DNA from: Liolophura sinensis
Taxonomy: Eukaryota; Mollusca; Polyplacophora; Chitonida; Chitonidae
NCBI RefSeq assembly: GCF_032854445.1
Contig: NC_088301.1
Location: 29,560,402 to 29,624,401, forward strand
DNA length: 64,000 nucleotides
Direction of reading: 5' to 3'
Shown here: positions 1 to 33,873 of the stretch, piece after piece
How positions within the stretch are numbered: the stretch's first letter is position 1
How the letters are laid out: each line of letters opens with the position of its first letter
Translations under genes and position numbers: made by a program
The notes under the pieces: generated by a model
What the model saw: only the letters and a program-made list of their open reading frames with translations
Database searches by the model: none
What the model was told of the DNA's origin: nothing

Positions 1-1328
1 TGACTTGCCAGCGAAAATTTCTTTTCGGAGGAATTTGATTTCGTCACAAAGACAACAATCCTTACTCTTCAAGAAGTTCTAGTCTAGTCTAGTCAATGGT
101 TTTGAGATTTGGGTGAACGCCAACCCTTCCGCTCGAATTAAATGCTGGGTGTTAGAAACCAGCTTATTGCCAACACAGACTTTTTGAAAAACAAATATTC
201 ACACACTTGTTTGTCTTTGATGTACTCCGACATTGGTATAAATCCTCGTGTAGGCTTGGCTGTTCTTTTTATCTGGTGATCCCGTAACCTGAAGACAAGT
301 TAATAAAATAATCACACCATACGACAGCCATTCAGCCTCGCAACTGAGATAGGACAGGTACACAAGTCCTCTGCCGGTCAATGTAAAGAAGGCCCTTTAA
401 CGACGTCAGCCAAGAGCGAACCCATGTGAGCTGAAGAACGCAAACTAACCATCTTCCTTCGCCTCGATCAGTGATGTCAAGTCGCAAAGAGTTCAGATTT
501 AGTATCCCATGACCTTCTCTGTGCATTAAGATAGGCGATACACATTCGAGCGCGAGAGGCCAGGAATTGCCCTAGAAAATGCACGTATAGTTGAGAATCA
601 GTCGGACAAGATAGTAGCACTGTCTACACAAAAGATAGATTCCTCTTCAGTAACAACCAGCACCGATCTCTAGCTGAGACTTTGCTCAGTAAATGTCTAT
701 CCCTTGAAAACTACCAACTCCCTGAGTTTTCGTGGGATGTACCCACTAGAAATGAAATTCGCATACAAACTCTCCCTGCTCACGATGACTCTAAGCACAG
801 GCTTTCTATCAGACCGGTTCTTTCTCAATAGCTCCTTTTGGTCTATTCAATTCACAGAACTTTGGGACTTTTGTACCATAGAAAACCCCTGGACCGTAAA
901 CGCGAGAATGCGGCTGTATAGCTATAATAGTTCTCCTTTAACATGTTTTGGTGCCGGGTTCTGTGTAAATAGGCCCCAAGCAAAAAACAGTCTGAACATT
1001 GCTACAGTGTTAACAGTATATTCAGAACATACCGTGAAGTATTAGTATACTGGGCTATACTTGAAGACATTTAAGTAGTGGTAAGCTGTAAGGCTATGAT
1101 CAGCTTTCGACGACATGTGTTAATCTCTCTTGTAATGTGGGCAAATGCTTGAGCTATGGGGCTGATGTATGCTGAAAACATGGGTCGCGTTTAAAGAATT
1201 TTGTAAATGACCACATTTGTGGGACCTTGCATGCATACACGTTTATGTACACTCTTAGGTTGTCTTAAACACACTTAAACAATCAATAAATCACCGTTTT
1301 ACCTTCAATATAAGATACATGGCTGGAT

Positions 1329-1451
1329 TATTTATTTATTTATTTGATTGGCGTTTTACGCCGTACTCAAGAACATTTCACTTATACGACGGCGGCCAGC
1401 ATTATGGTGGGGGGAAACCGGGCACAGCCCGGGGGAAACCCACGACTATCC
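1329..1451 (-). mobile_element. SINE family A fragment, minus strand
   Basis: The segment starts with a (TTTA)n tail, then GATTGGCGTTTTACGCCGTAC and the ACGGCGGCCAGCATTATGG core. It stops just past the CCCGGGGGAAACCCACGACT block, so the tRNA-like head and half of the body are missing. A family-A SINE normally runs about 260-270 bp in this window. Confidence 0.85.
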
Positions 1452-2006
1452 ATTGGAAATGCTTCCGTTCCATCGTTATCCAGTCATTCACGTCTGCGGA
1501 CTGGTTAGCTCGTCAGTCCTGGGGAAAGTTTTCGAATTACATGCATCACTGAACATCCCAAATTATATGATGATCTATATTGAAAGGTTATGAAATGTGT
1601 AAAACTATAACGATCATCTCTATCTAATACGGTTTATGGCGAAAATATATATATATATATATACTTTCAACGCGATGTGAGGTCGGCCTATTCGGGTCGG
1701 TCACGCAAGGATGGGCAATAGCTATATGAACCTGAATATGAGCTTTATGGGCTGTGTTATAGCTGGTTGGGTGTGTTCTTACAGTTTAATGAGCTGTCGG
1801 CTATCTCCGAACTTGATAAAATATTTACCTTACCTGTGACCTAAATTTTAAATATCCTCGTATAGGCTCAATTTATTTCTTCTCATATACATATCATATG
1901 TTCAGTGGAATAAGTGGATATCTTGCAAATTACTACCTTCTCATTGGATTTTCGTTCACTTTTGCGGATAGGCCTACTGATACACTGACAATGGAAAGAT
2001 TCAGCG

Positions 2007-2133
2007 CGAAGTTGCGTCTGTTATATTGGATAGATTGGCGAAGTTGCGTCTGTTATATTGGATAGATTGGCGAAGTTGCGTCTGTTATATTGGATAGATT
2101 GGCGAAGTTGAGTCTGTTATATTGGATAGATTG
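2007..2133. repeat. 32-bp minisatellite, 4 copies
   Basis: Four almost identical head-to-tail units begin CGAAGTTGCGTCTGTTATAT and continue TGGATAGATTGG. Only the last unit differs (GCG to GAG, and its final bases). The near-identity suggests a recent expansion. Confidence 0.95.
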
Positions 2134-3572
2134 ACTAACTTCATGTAAATATACCTCCTGATCCTACAAAATTTCACCTCTTCAATTACAACCATCTCCA
2201 ACAACATATTTTTTGTTGCACTGCATGAAGTATCAGAAATACAGCCGTTTTGTTAAATTTGGACATTTGGAATCTTTCATGCACTTTCTGTTGGGTTTTC
2301 CATAAAATTTTAATTAACACTTAATCATCCTTCCGATGTGAGGATAGGTAGACGTTTTAATAACAAAACTAAGCACAAAAACCCTTCTTTGAATTGGAAA
2401 TTTATGGACAGCCTCTATGGAAAAGCGTGCAGGTGGTGTTATCAGAATGTCTTGTTTACTCTCGGCTATATCATGGGTGAACCATCATCTAAGCAGATCT
2501 ATCCTATGAGATGTGACTCATATAAGTATATTGGCTCGTTTCAGTGGTTTGAATTGGACATGTTTTTAGTAGTCGGAAAAGACAGCCAAAGATATGTGGT
2601 TTACCCTTAGCACTACGGTTTATGGCGAGGTAAACATAAATCAAAGAAATATATAAAATTATAAGAAGTGTTATTTTATAGACACGTACATCAATTTTTA
2701 AGCAAACTATATATATTCTGACATTAGATCAGTTATAAAGCAGCAAATGTGAACTCTGACGGGAGAAGGAAGACCAAATATCCTTTGCGCACCTCCCACC
2801 TGATCATTCCCACAATGCAAAGGAAAAACAGGAGATATGTAGCTGTAACAAATTTCTTTACAGATTTCTGAAGAATAGTATCGGTGGGTGTACACGAACA
2901 CTTAGGCCTATGATGGAAGGATTAAGGCTATTTTTCCTTTCATCTCTCCAAAGCAAAAATTCCGAACCTGGCCCGTGTTTAACCCAAAACATTGATGGAA
3001 TAACCATGTATATAATTTGAAAGGTAAAATACTGCTGATTTCAAAAATGCTTTCAAAATTTACATGCCATATTTACAGTGAAATTAAACAGAAAACTGCA
3101 AAGATTCAGAGCTTTTTTTGCCCTTTTTCAACAATTTTAAAGTTTTATGGTCCAAGTGCTAATTAAAGTAAAAAGCGGTCCCACAAATATTTAATATTCA
3201 CCCTAGAGTTTTCTAGTTATTAAAATGGAAAATATATCACAAATAATCTGTAGGACAAATCTTTAGCTTACGTCTTCAGCTATGTGCAGATGTGTGCTGC
3301 ATTTCATAACCTTATGTTGGAAAATAAGCGAGAAACAGAAGTAGGCCTTTTTCCCAACGCGACTCTTTCAAAAACAGAAAGCGAGAAAATGAGCAAAATG
3401 TCTTAAGGAGCCTCAAGTGTGACAAATTCGTCTTTAATTTCATACACTTTCGTTCCGCAAAATATGTAATAATGGTCATGAAGCCTATTGGATGGAAGAA
3501 AATTCCGTGCGTTTTGGAGCACACCAGGTGTCAGTGACGTCACAAAACCGATATGCAAGGGTTGGCTCGATA

Positions 3573-3797
3573 TCTTGGAGTGATTCCACAAAGCCGTTTC
3601 TGACTTAAGTCAAAGTTTGAATTAGGATCTTAAAGCTTATTTTTCGGCTTTAGAAAGTAAAATTTTACTCACCTCATCAGTTTTATCTTGAGACAAAGGT
3701 GTCCATATTTTAACTTTCAGAACCCAAAACTGAGCATTGTGAAGAAATTTTAAATTGTGACGTAAGTCAGAAATGGCTCTGTGGAATTTGCTCCAGA
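3573..3797. mobile_element. Fold-back / MITE-like inverted repeat
   Basis: The left arm contains ATTCCACAAAGCCGTTTCTG followed by ACTTAAGTCA. The right arm, read on the other strand, has ATTCCACAGAGCCATTTCTG followed by ACTTACGTCA. The arms can be extended outward and inward with mismatches to about 45-50 bp, around a spacer of roughly 130 bp. This looks like a small non-autonomous DNA transposon, but I could not define its target-site duplication. Confidence 0.6.
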
Positions 3798-4540
3798 TTT
3801 CTGTGTAACTAGACACATTGCACTATTGGATATCACAGAAGTATATCTTTTTATACTTTTTATATCAAATATGCATACATTTACAGTGAACTAACACTAG
3901 CTAGCGTATACCAAGATAAATACCCGTTCTTTTCTTGTGACAAATAATCAACATGCAGTTTTTATTTGATGTAGGGTTGCGCGAGTTTTCTGCGTCAACG
4001 TACATATAGGCCTAGGTAATGCATTACGTACACGGAAAAAATGTCTGTAATAAAAATTCATGATATTGGGGTGGTTAAAAGTCGCAAAAATTCACACCGA
4101 AATGCTCCTTTCTAACCGATATATGTATACACATTTTCCGGAAGGAGAATATACAGAACAGGAACGACAACTCTAGAAGACACCACAAAGTTCTCGACCG
4201 TCACCGAAGTATGGGGCAAATTCGTCATTAAATAAAATAGATGTATATTTTCAGAAATGCTGGTCCGATCGTGCACTTAACAATTTATGTTCAGTAACCG
4301 CCATTTTAGAGCGATTACGGTGAATAGCAGTGACCAGTCCCAGTGTGGCGCACCAGTTCCCTGGTGCCGGTCCCGTAGTGTGAATGCAGTAGTGGAACCT
4401 ACTCATTTCATACTGTTGGCCAGGCGGCGCTAACTGACAAATGACAGATGAAATAATATGCAAGGCATTGGCGTAATACTGGTACTTACGTGTCGATCGG
4501 GAAGTTCTTCAAACTCAGTAGTTAAGTCAGACAGATCACT

Positions 4541-25648
<21,108 letters not shown>

Positions 25649-26721
25649 TGATTTTTGTCATTTTTTAAGGACTTTTGTATTGAAAAACAGCTATTTGAAT
25701 ACAATCAAATGATTCCATTATTGACATAGAAATTCATTTACTGGGTCAGCAGTGTCATCACACAACAGAAGTTTACGAAAGTATGCAACTTATAAAAGGG
25801 CCACACTGAGTTACCTCCTTCACTTTCATTTAAATGTCATTTAAATACGATTTTAGTCGTAAGCTGTGGTTAGGTGGAACTTCAGAAAATGGCACTTGAC
25901 GAATGCACTGATGTCACATTTTTTCTTCATTGTGTTCCAGAAAATATTTGTCACAGTCATGACATAGCCTAACCTACATACGGCATAGGAATCTGAAGTA
26001 CGCAAGGCCCCATTTCCTCAAAATTTAATCCTTGGGCTGTGTCATAGCTACTGTCAATTGACAAGGGAGGTAATTCAGTTGAGATTGTTACGTAAAAAGT
26101 GGAGAAGTGAATCCAATTCAACTGTATACTGTGATAATGCCTTAAGTAAGCTTCATATTTGTGAAGTCAGTAAGTTAAAAAGTTAATGAAGGACTTTGTA
26201 GGCTGCTAAGACATGCTTTAAGTGCTAATTTATCCTTTAGATGATAATTTTAAATGTTTTAAAGTTGAAGTGTACATTTAAAGAGAAAGAGCAAATAATG
26301 GAAAGGGCATATTTCTACTCAGTGGTCCAAAGAAGGCAAAAGTAGGAATTTTTGAAAAATATCATGATGTAAATTTTGTGACTCCTCTGTTTTTAGAAAA
26401 GGCATTTAAATGTCATGAAAGACTACAGATAGCAACATAATCACTGGTTCTGTGAGCAAATATTAGCCAATCAGACCAGTTTAGTATTCATTTCTCCACA
26501 CAGGAAGTGATACATACAACCTCTGAGTCAGCAGTAATGTCTCCGTCCGTTGTCAGGCATCTGATTGGCTTTGCATACACCACACTTTATCTAAACATGA
26601 ACATTATGTGGAGAAACTTTTTTTATTCATATCCAGATGTAGGGCTGTCACAGTTGTTTTGCATCAGCTGTGGATTGTTTGTACGACTACCGAAGTGTTC
26701 ATCTGAGTGTTTGCTAAAGTT

Positions 26722-26803
26722 TACACCCATAAAGCTAACAGCCATTGTATAAGTGAAAAATTAAATATGCATTTAAACAAGAATTAAATAAATAAATAAA
26801 TAA
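26722..26803 (+). mobile_element. Possible decayed SINE family A tail
   Basis: ACAGCCATTGTATAAGTGAA is followed by an AT-rich stretch and (AAAT)n. It resembles GCCGTCGTATAAGTGAA plus the tail, but is too decayed to be sure. Confidence 0.4.
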
Positions 26804-29352
26804 TCAGTGCCAAACAGGTGCAACAGACTGCTGTTCATGTTTGTCTTGTCCCAGTATATTCATACACAAACATTATATTTCACCAAAAAATGCTGATGAT
26901 AAATATAATTCATTGATTGGATACTGACATCTGTTTTGTATGTACATCTAGATAAAAGCTGAAGGGTTTGGACGGTTCATGCCTTATTTGCTGGAGTAGG
27001 TACATGAACAGTAACTCTGAAACGAATATTGTGGTATCTTATATTTGTGAAATAAAGAAACCGTGAACATGCCAAACCAAGGGGACCAGCAAACGTCTTC
27101 TGTAAGGACTCTGTTGACGTCACAACTGCAGGCTACTTAATATCAAGACCAACCGCTGGGGTATTAGGAAGACAAGTCTGAAACCACGTTTACCCTCCTT
27201 CAAAGAACATGGGTGAGAATTTTTTTTTGTATTATATGTTAGGAAACGACTTAAAGTGTATTTTAAGAAATAAAAGTCATAGGTTTCATGTATACTTTAA
27301 ATCATTTAAAATCCGTGATGTTCCAGGATTTGAAGAGCATAAAAACCGACTTTATCACATTTTTTCACAAGAACGGTTATTAATTCCCCAGGACTAACGC
27401 TTGATTCCACTACATCTAGCACTTCGGTGTCGCTAATGTAGTTTTCTTCACAAAAATGTTGCCGATTTGGCTACGGAACATTTGAAAGGGGTTATTTTCT
27501 GTGAAATACCTAGTAGCAATGTACTACCTTAGCACACCTCTGGTAAATTTTAATAGATTTTTATCGCTTCACACAATATGAAATACTTTTGGAAAATCAG
27601 TTCACGAAAATCCTGCTTATAAAGGAAATATTTTTGTGGAATTCCCTTTTGAGGAGGGATGAGCCAAAAATTTAAAGTAGTTCTGCGCAGAGCTCTCTTA
27701 CTTTATTTGAGGGACAAATTATTTTTGACTCGATGTACACTTTAAGAATCTATGCCATGCGTCAAGATGTTTGGTAGTTGCGATGAACATGTCCAGTATT
27801 AATGATATGCTGGACAGGATTAGCTTGATCAGGGGAATTTGAACCTAATTCAATGTTGTCAAGAGTACTCCTAGCAAATTCTATGGGTGGTATTTGTAGG
27901 AGAGGAAAGTTACTATTATGTATGTCCCGGAGGTATGGATTATTAAAGCTGTCTGATGACCGAGTCTTCACTTGAATGCAGAATGGTCCACCGAAAGATG
28001 TACTGGCTCGTCAATAGGGCATGGTAGGTCTAGTTTTAGACGAATGGTTCCATGGAAGGATGTCAGTAAGTGTCTTGGTCCGACCAATATGTGTACCTTC
28101 AACAATGGTGCCTAGTCTGTCGCCGCGTTATTAAAAGATGGTCACCATAACCTTCTAGTTGCGTACTCATAGCTAAGCTGTGATCAGTATTACCACAAGT
28201 GATGGCGTCGTAAAGGGCATCTGGATTGCATGCCTCTATTTTCAGAATAGTCCGTTTTCTCCAGATTTCAACATAACGTCACACCTTATTAATAGGAAAG
28301 ACGTCGCCGTGCAGAATAAAACGAGCGCGGCGATAACAGTGAGATTGCTAACAAATGGTCACTCGTAATCCGTGAAATCCAGCCTCTTGTCAATTTTCCT
28401 TAATGCCATATTGTAACTGTTCATATAAATGCTTAAATGGTGCTCTGTAAAATACATCAACACGGAGAACAAAACAAAGGCATCGACGACATATCCCATT
28501 TTCTCTTGTATCAATTAGAATACGTACAGATGTGCCAAAGGATTTTGTATGCTCCGCGTCCACAGTGCTTTTCCCTTGGGTGATGTTAATGTGATGTTCG
28601 TTTAAGAAAGTGATTGCCGAAAGTGCATATTCACCAATGCTTTTGACGGTGTAAACTGCGTGTATCTTAGTTGGGCTTGGCTTACGTTCGGCAAAGTTGT
28701 AATGACAAATTCACTGTCCCTTTTCTGAAATGCCTAAACTAGACTTGTTCGTCAACGATTAAAATGTGTTAACCTCTAGCCAGCCAGCACATGGACATGT
28801 CAGGTATTACTGGTGTACTATAGACAAGATTATTTATTAGCCCAACACATCACAATTTGGCCTCCAATCTTGGCGCAAACCAATATTGGTTTTCCTGACA
28901 TTCGTTGACATCGTTGGACCTAGGCTTTCTTTACCGCTGGCCGTCTCCGAACAGCGTACGGCCGTTGTCCGGGCAATCTCTATCATAATCGTCCTCCTGG
29001 TGGGATAATATAACCCTCTGAACCAGACTGCCTTGTGCGAGTCTCGTGAGTATGACTGGGAAAAGCGGTAGTATGGACGGCTTGGTGATTGCATCACTGG
29101 AATAGGCGTGCGGCCGTCCTGAAGTGGAGAAGCGTGTCCTTCACGTCTACTCGTAGGGATGAAAGGGGCGAAGAGCCTGTGGTATAATCAAGATAGAGTT
29201 ACGCCTTTACTTTTTATACCTATTCTTCTCGGTGAATGAATCGTGATCACTTTTTACCACTGGGTTTTCTATGCCTTTCCAGAACAATGGATTTAAGATA
29301 AGCTACGTTCCTTATCACTCTCAACCACTGCGATGTATGACAGTTAGTTACA

Positions 29353-30377
29353 GAGTGGGGTAACTCTCATTTCGACCAACGCAGTTGCGTGAGCTACCAT
29401 TGTGAAACAACCCCAAATATGTCGAATTTACGATAAGAAAAATTTACCACTGTTCACACGCGTGCTAAAGCTTCTCTGGCATAAATCGATGTCAACCTTA
29501 CATTCTTACGCATTATCTAACTTGTCCGTTGGTCTTTGCCAAAAATGGGCATAACAATAATTTAAAAAATTGACAAAGAAGGACAGAGGGTCTACCCAAC
29601 ATCAGCCACTGTCTCGATCTGGTAGCATTTGGGCTGATAAAGTTCATGGCCTCAAGGTCAGCCTCGTTAAAGCAGCAAGATGGAGGCTGGCTAACTAACT
29701 TTGATGGCATCTATAGGCTCGTGAAATGTGCTACGTAGAGCCCTGGGTGGCTGCCTTTGTTTCACGCGGAAAATTTCACAAGAGAAACCCGTCCTCGCAT
29801 TTGATGTGTACTGATACTTAAGTTATTCGAAGTGTGAATATTTCAAAGCCAGCATAACTAAACCATTTTCGAACAGTAATCCAGACGCCTGAACTTTGAA
29901 TCGATCAGGTCAAAACAACGTGCTTAATGTTTTGAGTTCGTACCTTACCTGAAGTTCGAGCAAGAAACATGGCGGACGTCAGTTAGACTTTTCGATTCAA
30001 AACGGCAGGATTGTTGAGGGTTTACCGGTGCACGTTTTGAGATGTTTTCAACGCGGATAACTTAACTGAGAATTCAAGTTATACCAACATTAGGATAGAC
30101 TCGAGGTATAAGGGTTTGTGAAATTTTCCTACTGAGCGAGATATGGCAACGAGACGGGCTATACGTACTAAGTCAGTATGTCATTGCTTTTGGATTGAGT
30201 TTCCCAAAAGGTTGTTAATCACAGAGACCTCATTGTTGGCGTCAGTTTGTGTTAGGGAAGTTTTAATGGGCATGTGAACAGCGATAAATGTACCTTACGG
30301 TAAATCCGAGGCATCTGGGGCTGTTTTATATCGTAAATCTCGCAACTGCGATGCTCGAAATGAGAGTTACCCCACTC
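29353..30377. mobile_element. Terminal-inverted-repeat element, about 1.03 kb
   Basis: The left end reads GAGTGGGGTAACTCTCATTT, CGACCAACGCAGTTGCG. The right end on the other strand reads GAGTGGGGTAACTCTCATTT, CGAGCATCGCAGTTGCG. Similarity continues inward with mismatches for about 110 bp (to about 29464, and from about 30268). No transposase-like frame lies between, so it would be non-autonomous. I could not fix a target-site duplication. Confidence 0.75.
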
Positions 30378-30961
30378 CGCATCTATACAACATTCGGCTT
30401 TGAAACTTAACGGACACAGACTCCCACATGAAGACCTTTTATCCCGCTCACTTTTGTTCAAGCACATATGACTGGCCAGTCTATGAGAATCTCTTCGTAA
30501 AAGGCGTAACGATTGGCCATTCTACTTGTATTCTTTTCTTGCATAATCTAACAGGAAATCCACCCTGCCACTTTGCCTTTATTGGCGCATACAGAGAACT
30601 TGCTCAGCCTGATTCTAGCTAGTTTCATCCCACTGATATCACGTGGCGCTCATCGCTCCAGTGGTACTTTCAAAGCGCCCAGAATACGTCAGTGGACCAG
30701 ATAAGTGATAAGGACAGAAATTTACTGTCATATCGTGTTGTAAATATAATATCTGTTATGCATACAGCTAAATTATTGCCTGAAAAGTGAATTGTTCAGC
30801 GACACGTAGATGATATTGAACAACTGAACATAAGCATTTACATGTATGTTATCACTGGTTGCTTCAAAGCGTGTCGGATATGTTAGAGTGTAAATTGGTT
30901 GATATGGGCTTCCATAAACACTGCAATTACGTTTTATTTATGTTTTGGGAGCAGGCCGTTA

Positions 30962-31286
30962 TTTTGTGGCTAGAGGCGCTTCCTTTTCAATCGCTAGGAA
31001 ACAAGGGCTTCGGGTTCAACCCCGGCTTTGGAGAGGGAATTTGTATTTCCCCACGGTCTCTGCTTGAGGGGTCAGGGTGACAATGAGCGGCTGACGACGC
31101 TCGCGTTGCCATTCGCATAGTATAACTTTCGTTGAATACCACTTGTCTTACACCGATATGTTCTGTGTATCTACCCGTCACGGTTTACGCCGGCCACGCC
31201 TATTTCATCCAAAAGTGGAAACTTCTTGAATGGTCAAAAGAGTTAAGCAACAATGAAATAAATAAATAAATAAATAAATAAATATT
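30962..31286 (+). mobile_element. SINE family C (third tRNA-headed SINE)
   Basis: The head has an A-box-like TGGCTAGAGGCGCTTCC and a B-box-like CGGGTTCAACCCCGGC. An unrelated body follows, then an (AAAT)n tail of about eight units. Neither head nor body matches families A or B; only the tail type is shared. The head/tail layout is a typical tRNA-SINE of about 320 bp. Confidence 0.7.
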
Positions 31287-31434
31287 TATGATTGTTGTTT
31301 TTCACCACACTCAGTGAAATCATAAGAAATACCCTTGCAACTTACTTAAGGTGACAAAGTGTTATGCCTTCACTTCAAGGAACAATACCTCAAAAAATGG
31401 TGGCCATGCTATATGTTGACTTTTGATATTTTGA

Positions 31435-31702
31435 TTTATTTATTTATTTGATTGGTGTTTTACGCCGTACTCAAGAATATTTCACTTATACGACGGCGAC
31501 CAGCATTATGGTGGGTGGAAACCGGGCACAGCCCGGGGGAAAACCACGACCATCCGCAGGTTGCTGCCAGACCTTCCCACTTAAGGCCGGAGAGGAATCC
31601 AGCATGAGCTGGAGTTGAACTCACAGCGACCGCAATGGTGAGGGACACCTGGGTCATTACGCTGCGCTAGCGTGCTAACCGACTGAGCCACGGAGGCCCC
31701 TG
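31435..31702 (-). mobile_element. Full-length SINE family A, minus strand, with 11-bp TSD
   Basis: Complete from the (AAAT)n tail to the GGGGCCTCCGTGGCTCAGT head, with both Pol III-like boxes. It is flanked by TGATATTTTGA at 31424-31434 and 31703-31713. This is a good reference copy for the family. Confidence 0.97.
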
Positions 31703-32562
31703 TGATATTTTGAAGAGATAAGTGTAAGCTTAATGTGGGGAATAAGTTTAATATTTTATCTTATTTTTCACGTTGCCCGGCATTATTTCTACATCCTTTT
31801 AAGGCTTACTTTTGCTAATTTGAACTCAATGCTGAGAATAACATCAAATCAAGACTTCTTTAAGGAACTGAGGGAAAACACTCTATGCCTGAGACAACCC
31901 TGTCGTGAATGTTAATTTTCGCTGCCGAATATAAACAGAGAGATTGCCAAAGTTCTGTTCGACATCCCCTATGTCAAAGACACTGACACGGAAATGTCAG
32001 CATTAGGCTTTGCTTTGAACCATGGAGGATGTAAACAAGAGGTAACTGAATTAGCTCATTCTGTAACTTTCTTGTTTAAAGATGTGGCATCTTCTTGGGC
32101 TTTGTCTAAGACTGTGAGAATATGGTGTTTTTCCTCTTGGATATTCCTGTTTTTTGCGTCGCAAATCTGACAGCCAGCGTGAGTTAAATGATCTTTAATC
32201 AGTACAGGCGTGGCGTAAAATACCAATCAGTTAAGTTCATGTGGTCTTGAACTGGGAACTGCTTTTGATAAAATTAGATTAGATACCGGCTCCTTGTAAA
32301 TTTTCTTTCAGATTTCTAACGTTAATGCTAAGTGTTGTGCTTGGAGCAGTAAGAATGAGTTGCCTCTGTTGGTTATTGTGTAGTATCTAAACAGCTGCAG
32401 ACCTTCTTACGGATCTTGAGGAAACAAAGGTTATGTGGATAGTGCTTTAGAAATAACTAATCACTTCTGCATGATTTATACTTTCACTCCGTGGTTCGAT
32501 TTTGTAGGATTGTTTGACAGCCTGTTTGTTTCGATGTCATAATTGCGAAAATATTGCCAATT

Positions 32563-32808
32563 TAGTTTGTTTATTTATTTTATTTTTTTACGCCATATTC
32601 AAGAATATTTAACTTTTACATCGGCGATCAGCATTATGGTGGGAAAAACCAGACAAATCACGACCATCCGCAGGTTGCTGCTAGGCGCTTTCTCGTGCCA
32701 CCGGAGAGGAAGCCAGCATGAGCTGGACTTGAACTCACAACGACTGCATTGGCGATGCATGGTTCATTGCGTCGCGCTGGCACGCTGACCAGTAGGCTAC
32801 GTAGGCCC
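32563..32808 (-). mobile_element. SINE family A, minus strand, diverged
   Basis: The tail, CGGCGATCAGCATTATGGTG core, GGAAGCCAGCATGAGCTGG and a degraded head (GGGCCTACGTAGCC) are all present. TTTAGTTTG and CTAGTTTG lie on the two sides and may be the duplication. Confidence 0.9.
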
Positions 32809-32857
32809 GTTGCTAGTTTGATGCTTGTTCGATGCTAGCTCAAGCTATATGAAACAC

Positions 32858-33034
32858 TATTTATTTATTCATTTGATTGGTGTTTTATGCCGTACTCAGG
32901 AATGTTTCACTCATATGACTGTAGCCAGCGTTATGATTTGAGGAAACCGGGCAGAGCCCGGGGGAAACCGACGCCCATCCGCAGATTGCTGACAGACCTT
33001 CCCACGTACGGCCGGAGAGGAAGCCAGCATGATC
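32858..33034 (-). mobile_element. 5'-truncated SINE family A, minus strand
   Basis: Tail and body as far as GGAAGCCAGCATGATC; the head is absent. TGAAACAC flanks both sides (32850-32857, 33035-33042). Confidence 0.9.
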
Positions 33035-33283
33035 TGAAACACCACTATAAAAGCATAGCCACCTGCATCGGTCCAATCTACCTCGACGCGGATATCTTCA
33101 TTGTAACGTGAACTCTAACCCATCCTTATATTTGGTATGCACTGATTCCCCAAGTCTTCAAAAATGTATATATGTCAAAGCGAGCAAAAGGAGCTTTTAA
33201 CAGTAAGTCAGTCATTTAAACTTTTACATTGAACAAGTCCGTCATGTTTTGAATTCGAACTTGCCCCATGTTCCGGAATGTTC

Positions 33284-33509
33284 AAGAATATTTCACTTAT
33301 ATGAGGGCGGCCAGCATTATGGTGGGAGGAAACCGGGCAGAGGCCGAAAAATACCCACGGCCATCCGCAGGATGCAGACAGACCTTCCCACGTGCGGCTG
33401 GAGAGGAAGCAAGCATGAGCTGGACTTGAACTCACAGCGACCCATTGGTGAGAGGCTCCTAAATCATTACGCTGCGCCAGCGCGCTAACCAACTGAGCCA
33501 CGGAGGCCC
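33284..33509 (-). mobile_element. SINE family A lacking its 3' tail, minus strand
   Basis: The head and body are complete (GGGCCTCCGTGGCTCAGTTG on the minus strand), but the element stops at GAAATATTCTTGAA and lacks the GTACGGCGTAAAAC block and AAAT tail. Confidence 0.92.
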
Positions 33510-33687
33510 GTTGTCGTATCTGTAGGATACTCTAGCCACTGGACGTAGTTGTCAACGGCCAACACGAACATTGCCAGGGCTTGGCGTTAGTTCGAATTCA
33601 AAACATGGCGGACTTTGTTTTTTTTTTCTTCACATTACTTACTCAAATTTTTCTCACCAGGTGCGTGGTCATACCCGTCGTTGGGCA

Positions 33688-33873
33688 GGAAGTTTGTAGA
33701 TACCCCTACTTTGACTGCTTGTGGGGCCGTGACAATAAGAGGTCGATAAGTTCGTATATAACGTGCCAAGGTTCGTGGTTTATATGGTTTCGTCTACCCA
33801 TAAAATTTATCTGCTATCGTATAAGTAAAAAAATTCTTAAGAATGACGTAAATCAACAATCAGATAAATAAAT
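33688..33873 (+). mobile_element. Decayed SINE family A
   Basis: Traces only: TATCGTATAAGTAAAAAAA, TTCTTAAGAATGACGTAAAT and (AAAT)n at the end, with a scrambled body before. Confidence 0.55.

Larger units (their letters stand above)
1..4540. other. Intergenic DNA upstream of LRRC40
   Basis: I see no convincing coding exon here. The open frames are short, lack domain-like composition and have no matching splice signals. The stretch holds a SINE fragment, a TA microsatellite near 1649-1663, a 32-bp minisatellite and a fold-back element, listed separately. The LRRC40 promoter and 5' UTR must lie toward the right end, but I cannot place a TATA box, initiator or first non-coding exon. Confidence 0.6.

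Noticed and set aside
704-1045. 113-codon plus-strand frame near the left edge
   Set aside because: No domain, no splice context, and composition like that of its surroundings.
27045-27060. AATAAA at 27050 as the LRRC40 poly-A signal
   Set aside because: It lies 1.4 kb past the stop in AT-rich DNA where such hexamers are common. No downstream GU-rich element stands out.
27762-27971. Minus-strand frame of 69 codons, possible exon of the same degenerate gene as 28393-28710
   Set aside because: Surrounded by stops, no splice signals linking it to the other frame, and no recognised domain.
28393-28710. A 106-codon open frame on the minus strand without ATG, with a protein-like composition (IGEYALSAITFLNEHH and others)
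   Set aside because: No splice context or family resemblance, and the adjacent frames look equally protein-like. Frames of about this length occur by chance in a 64-kb AT-rich window.
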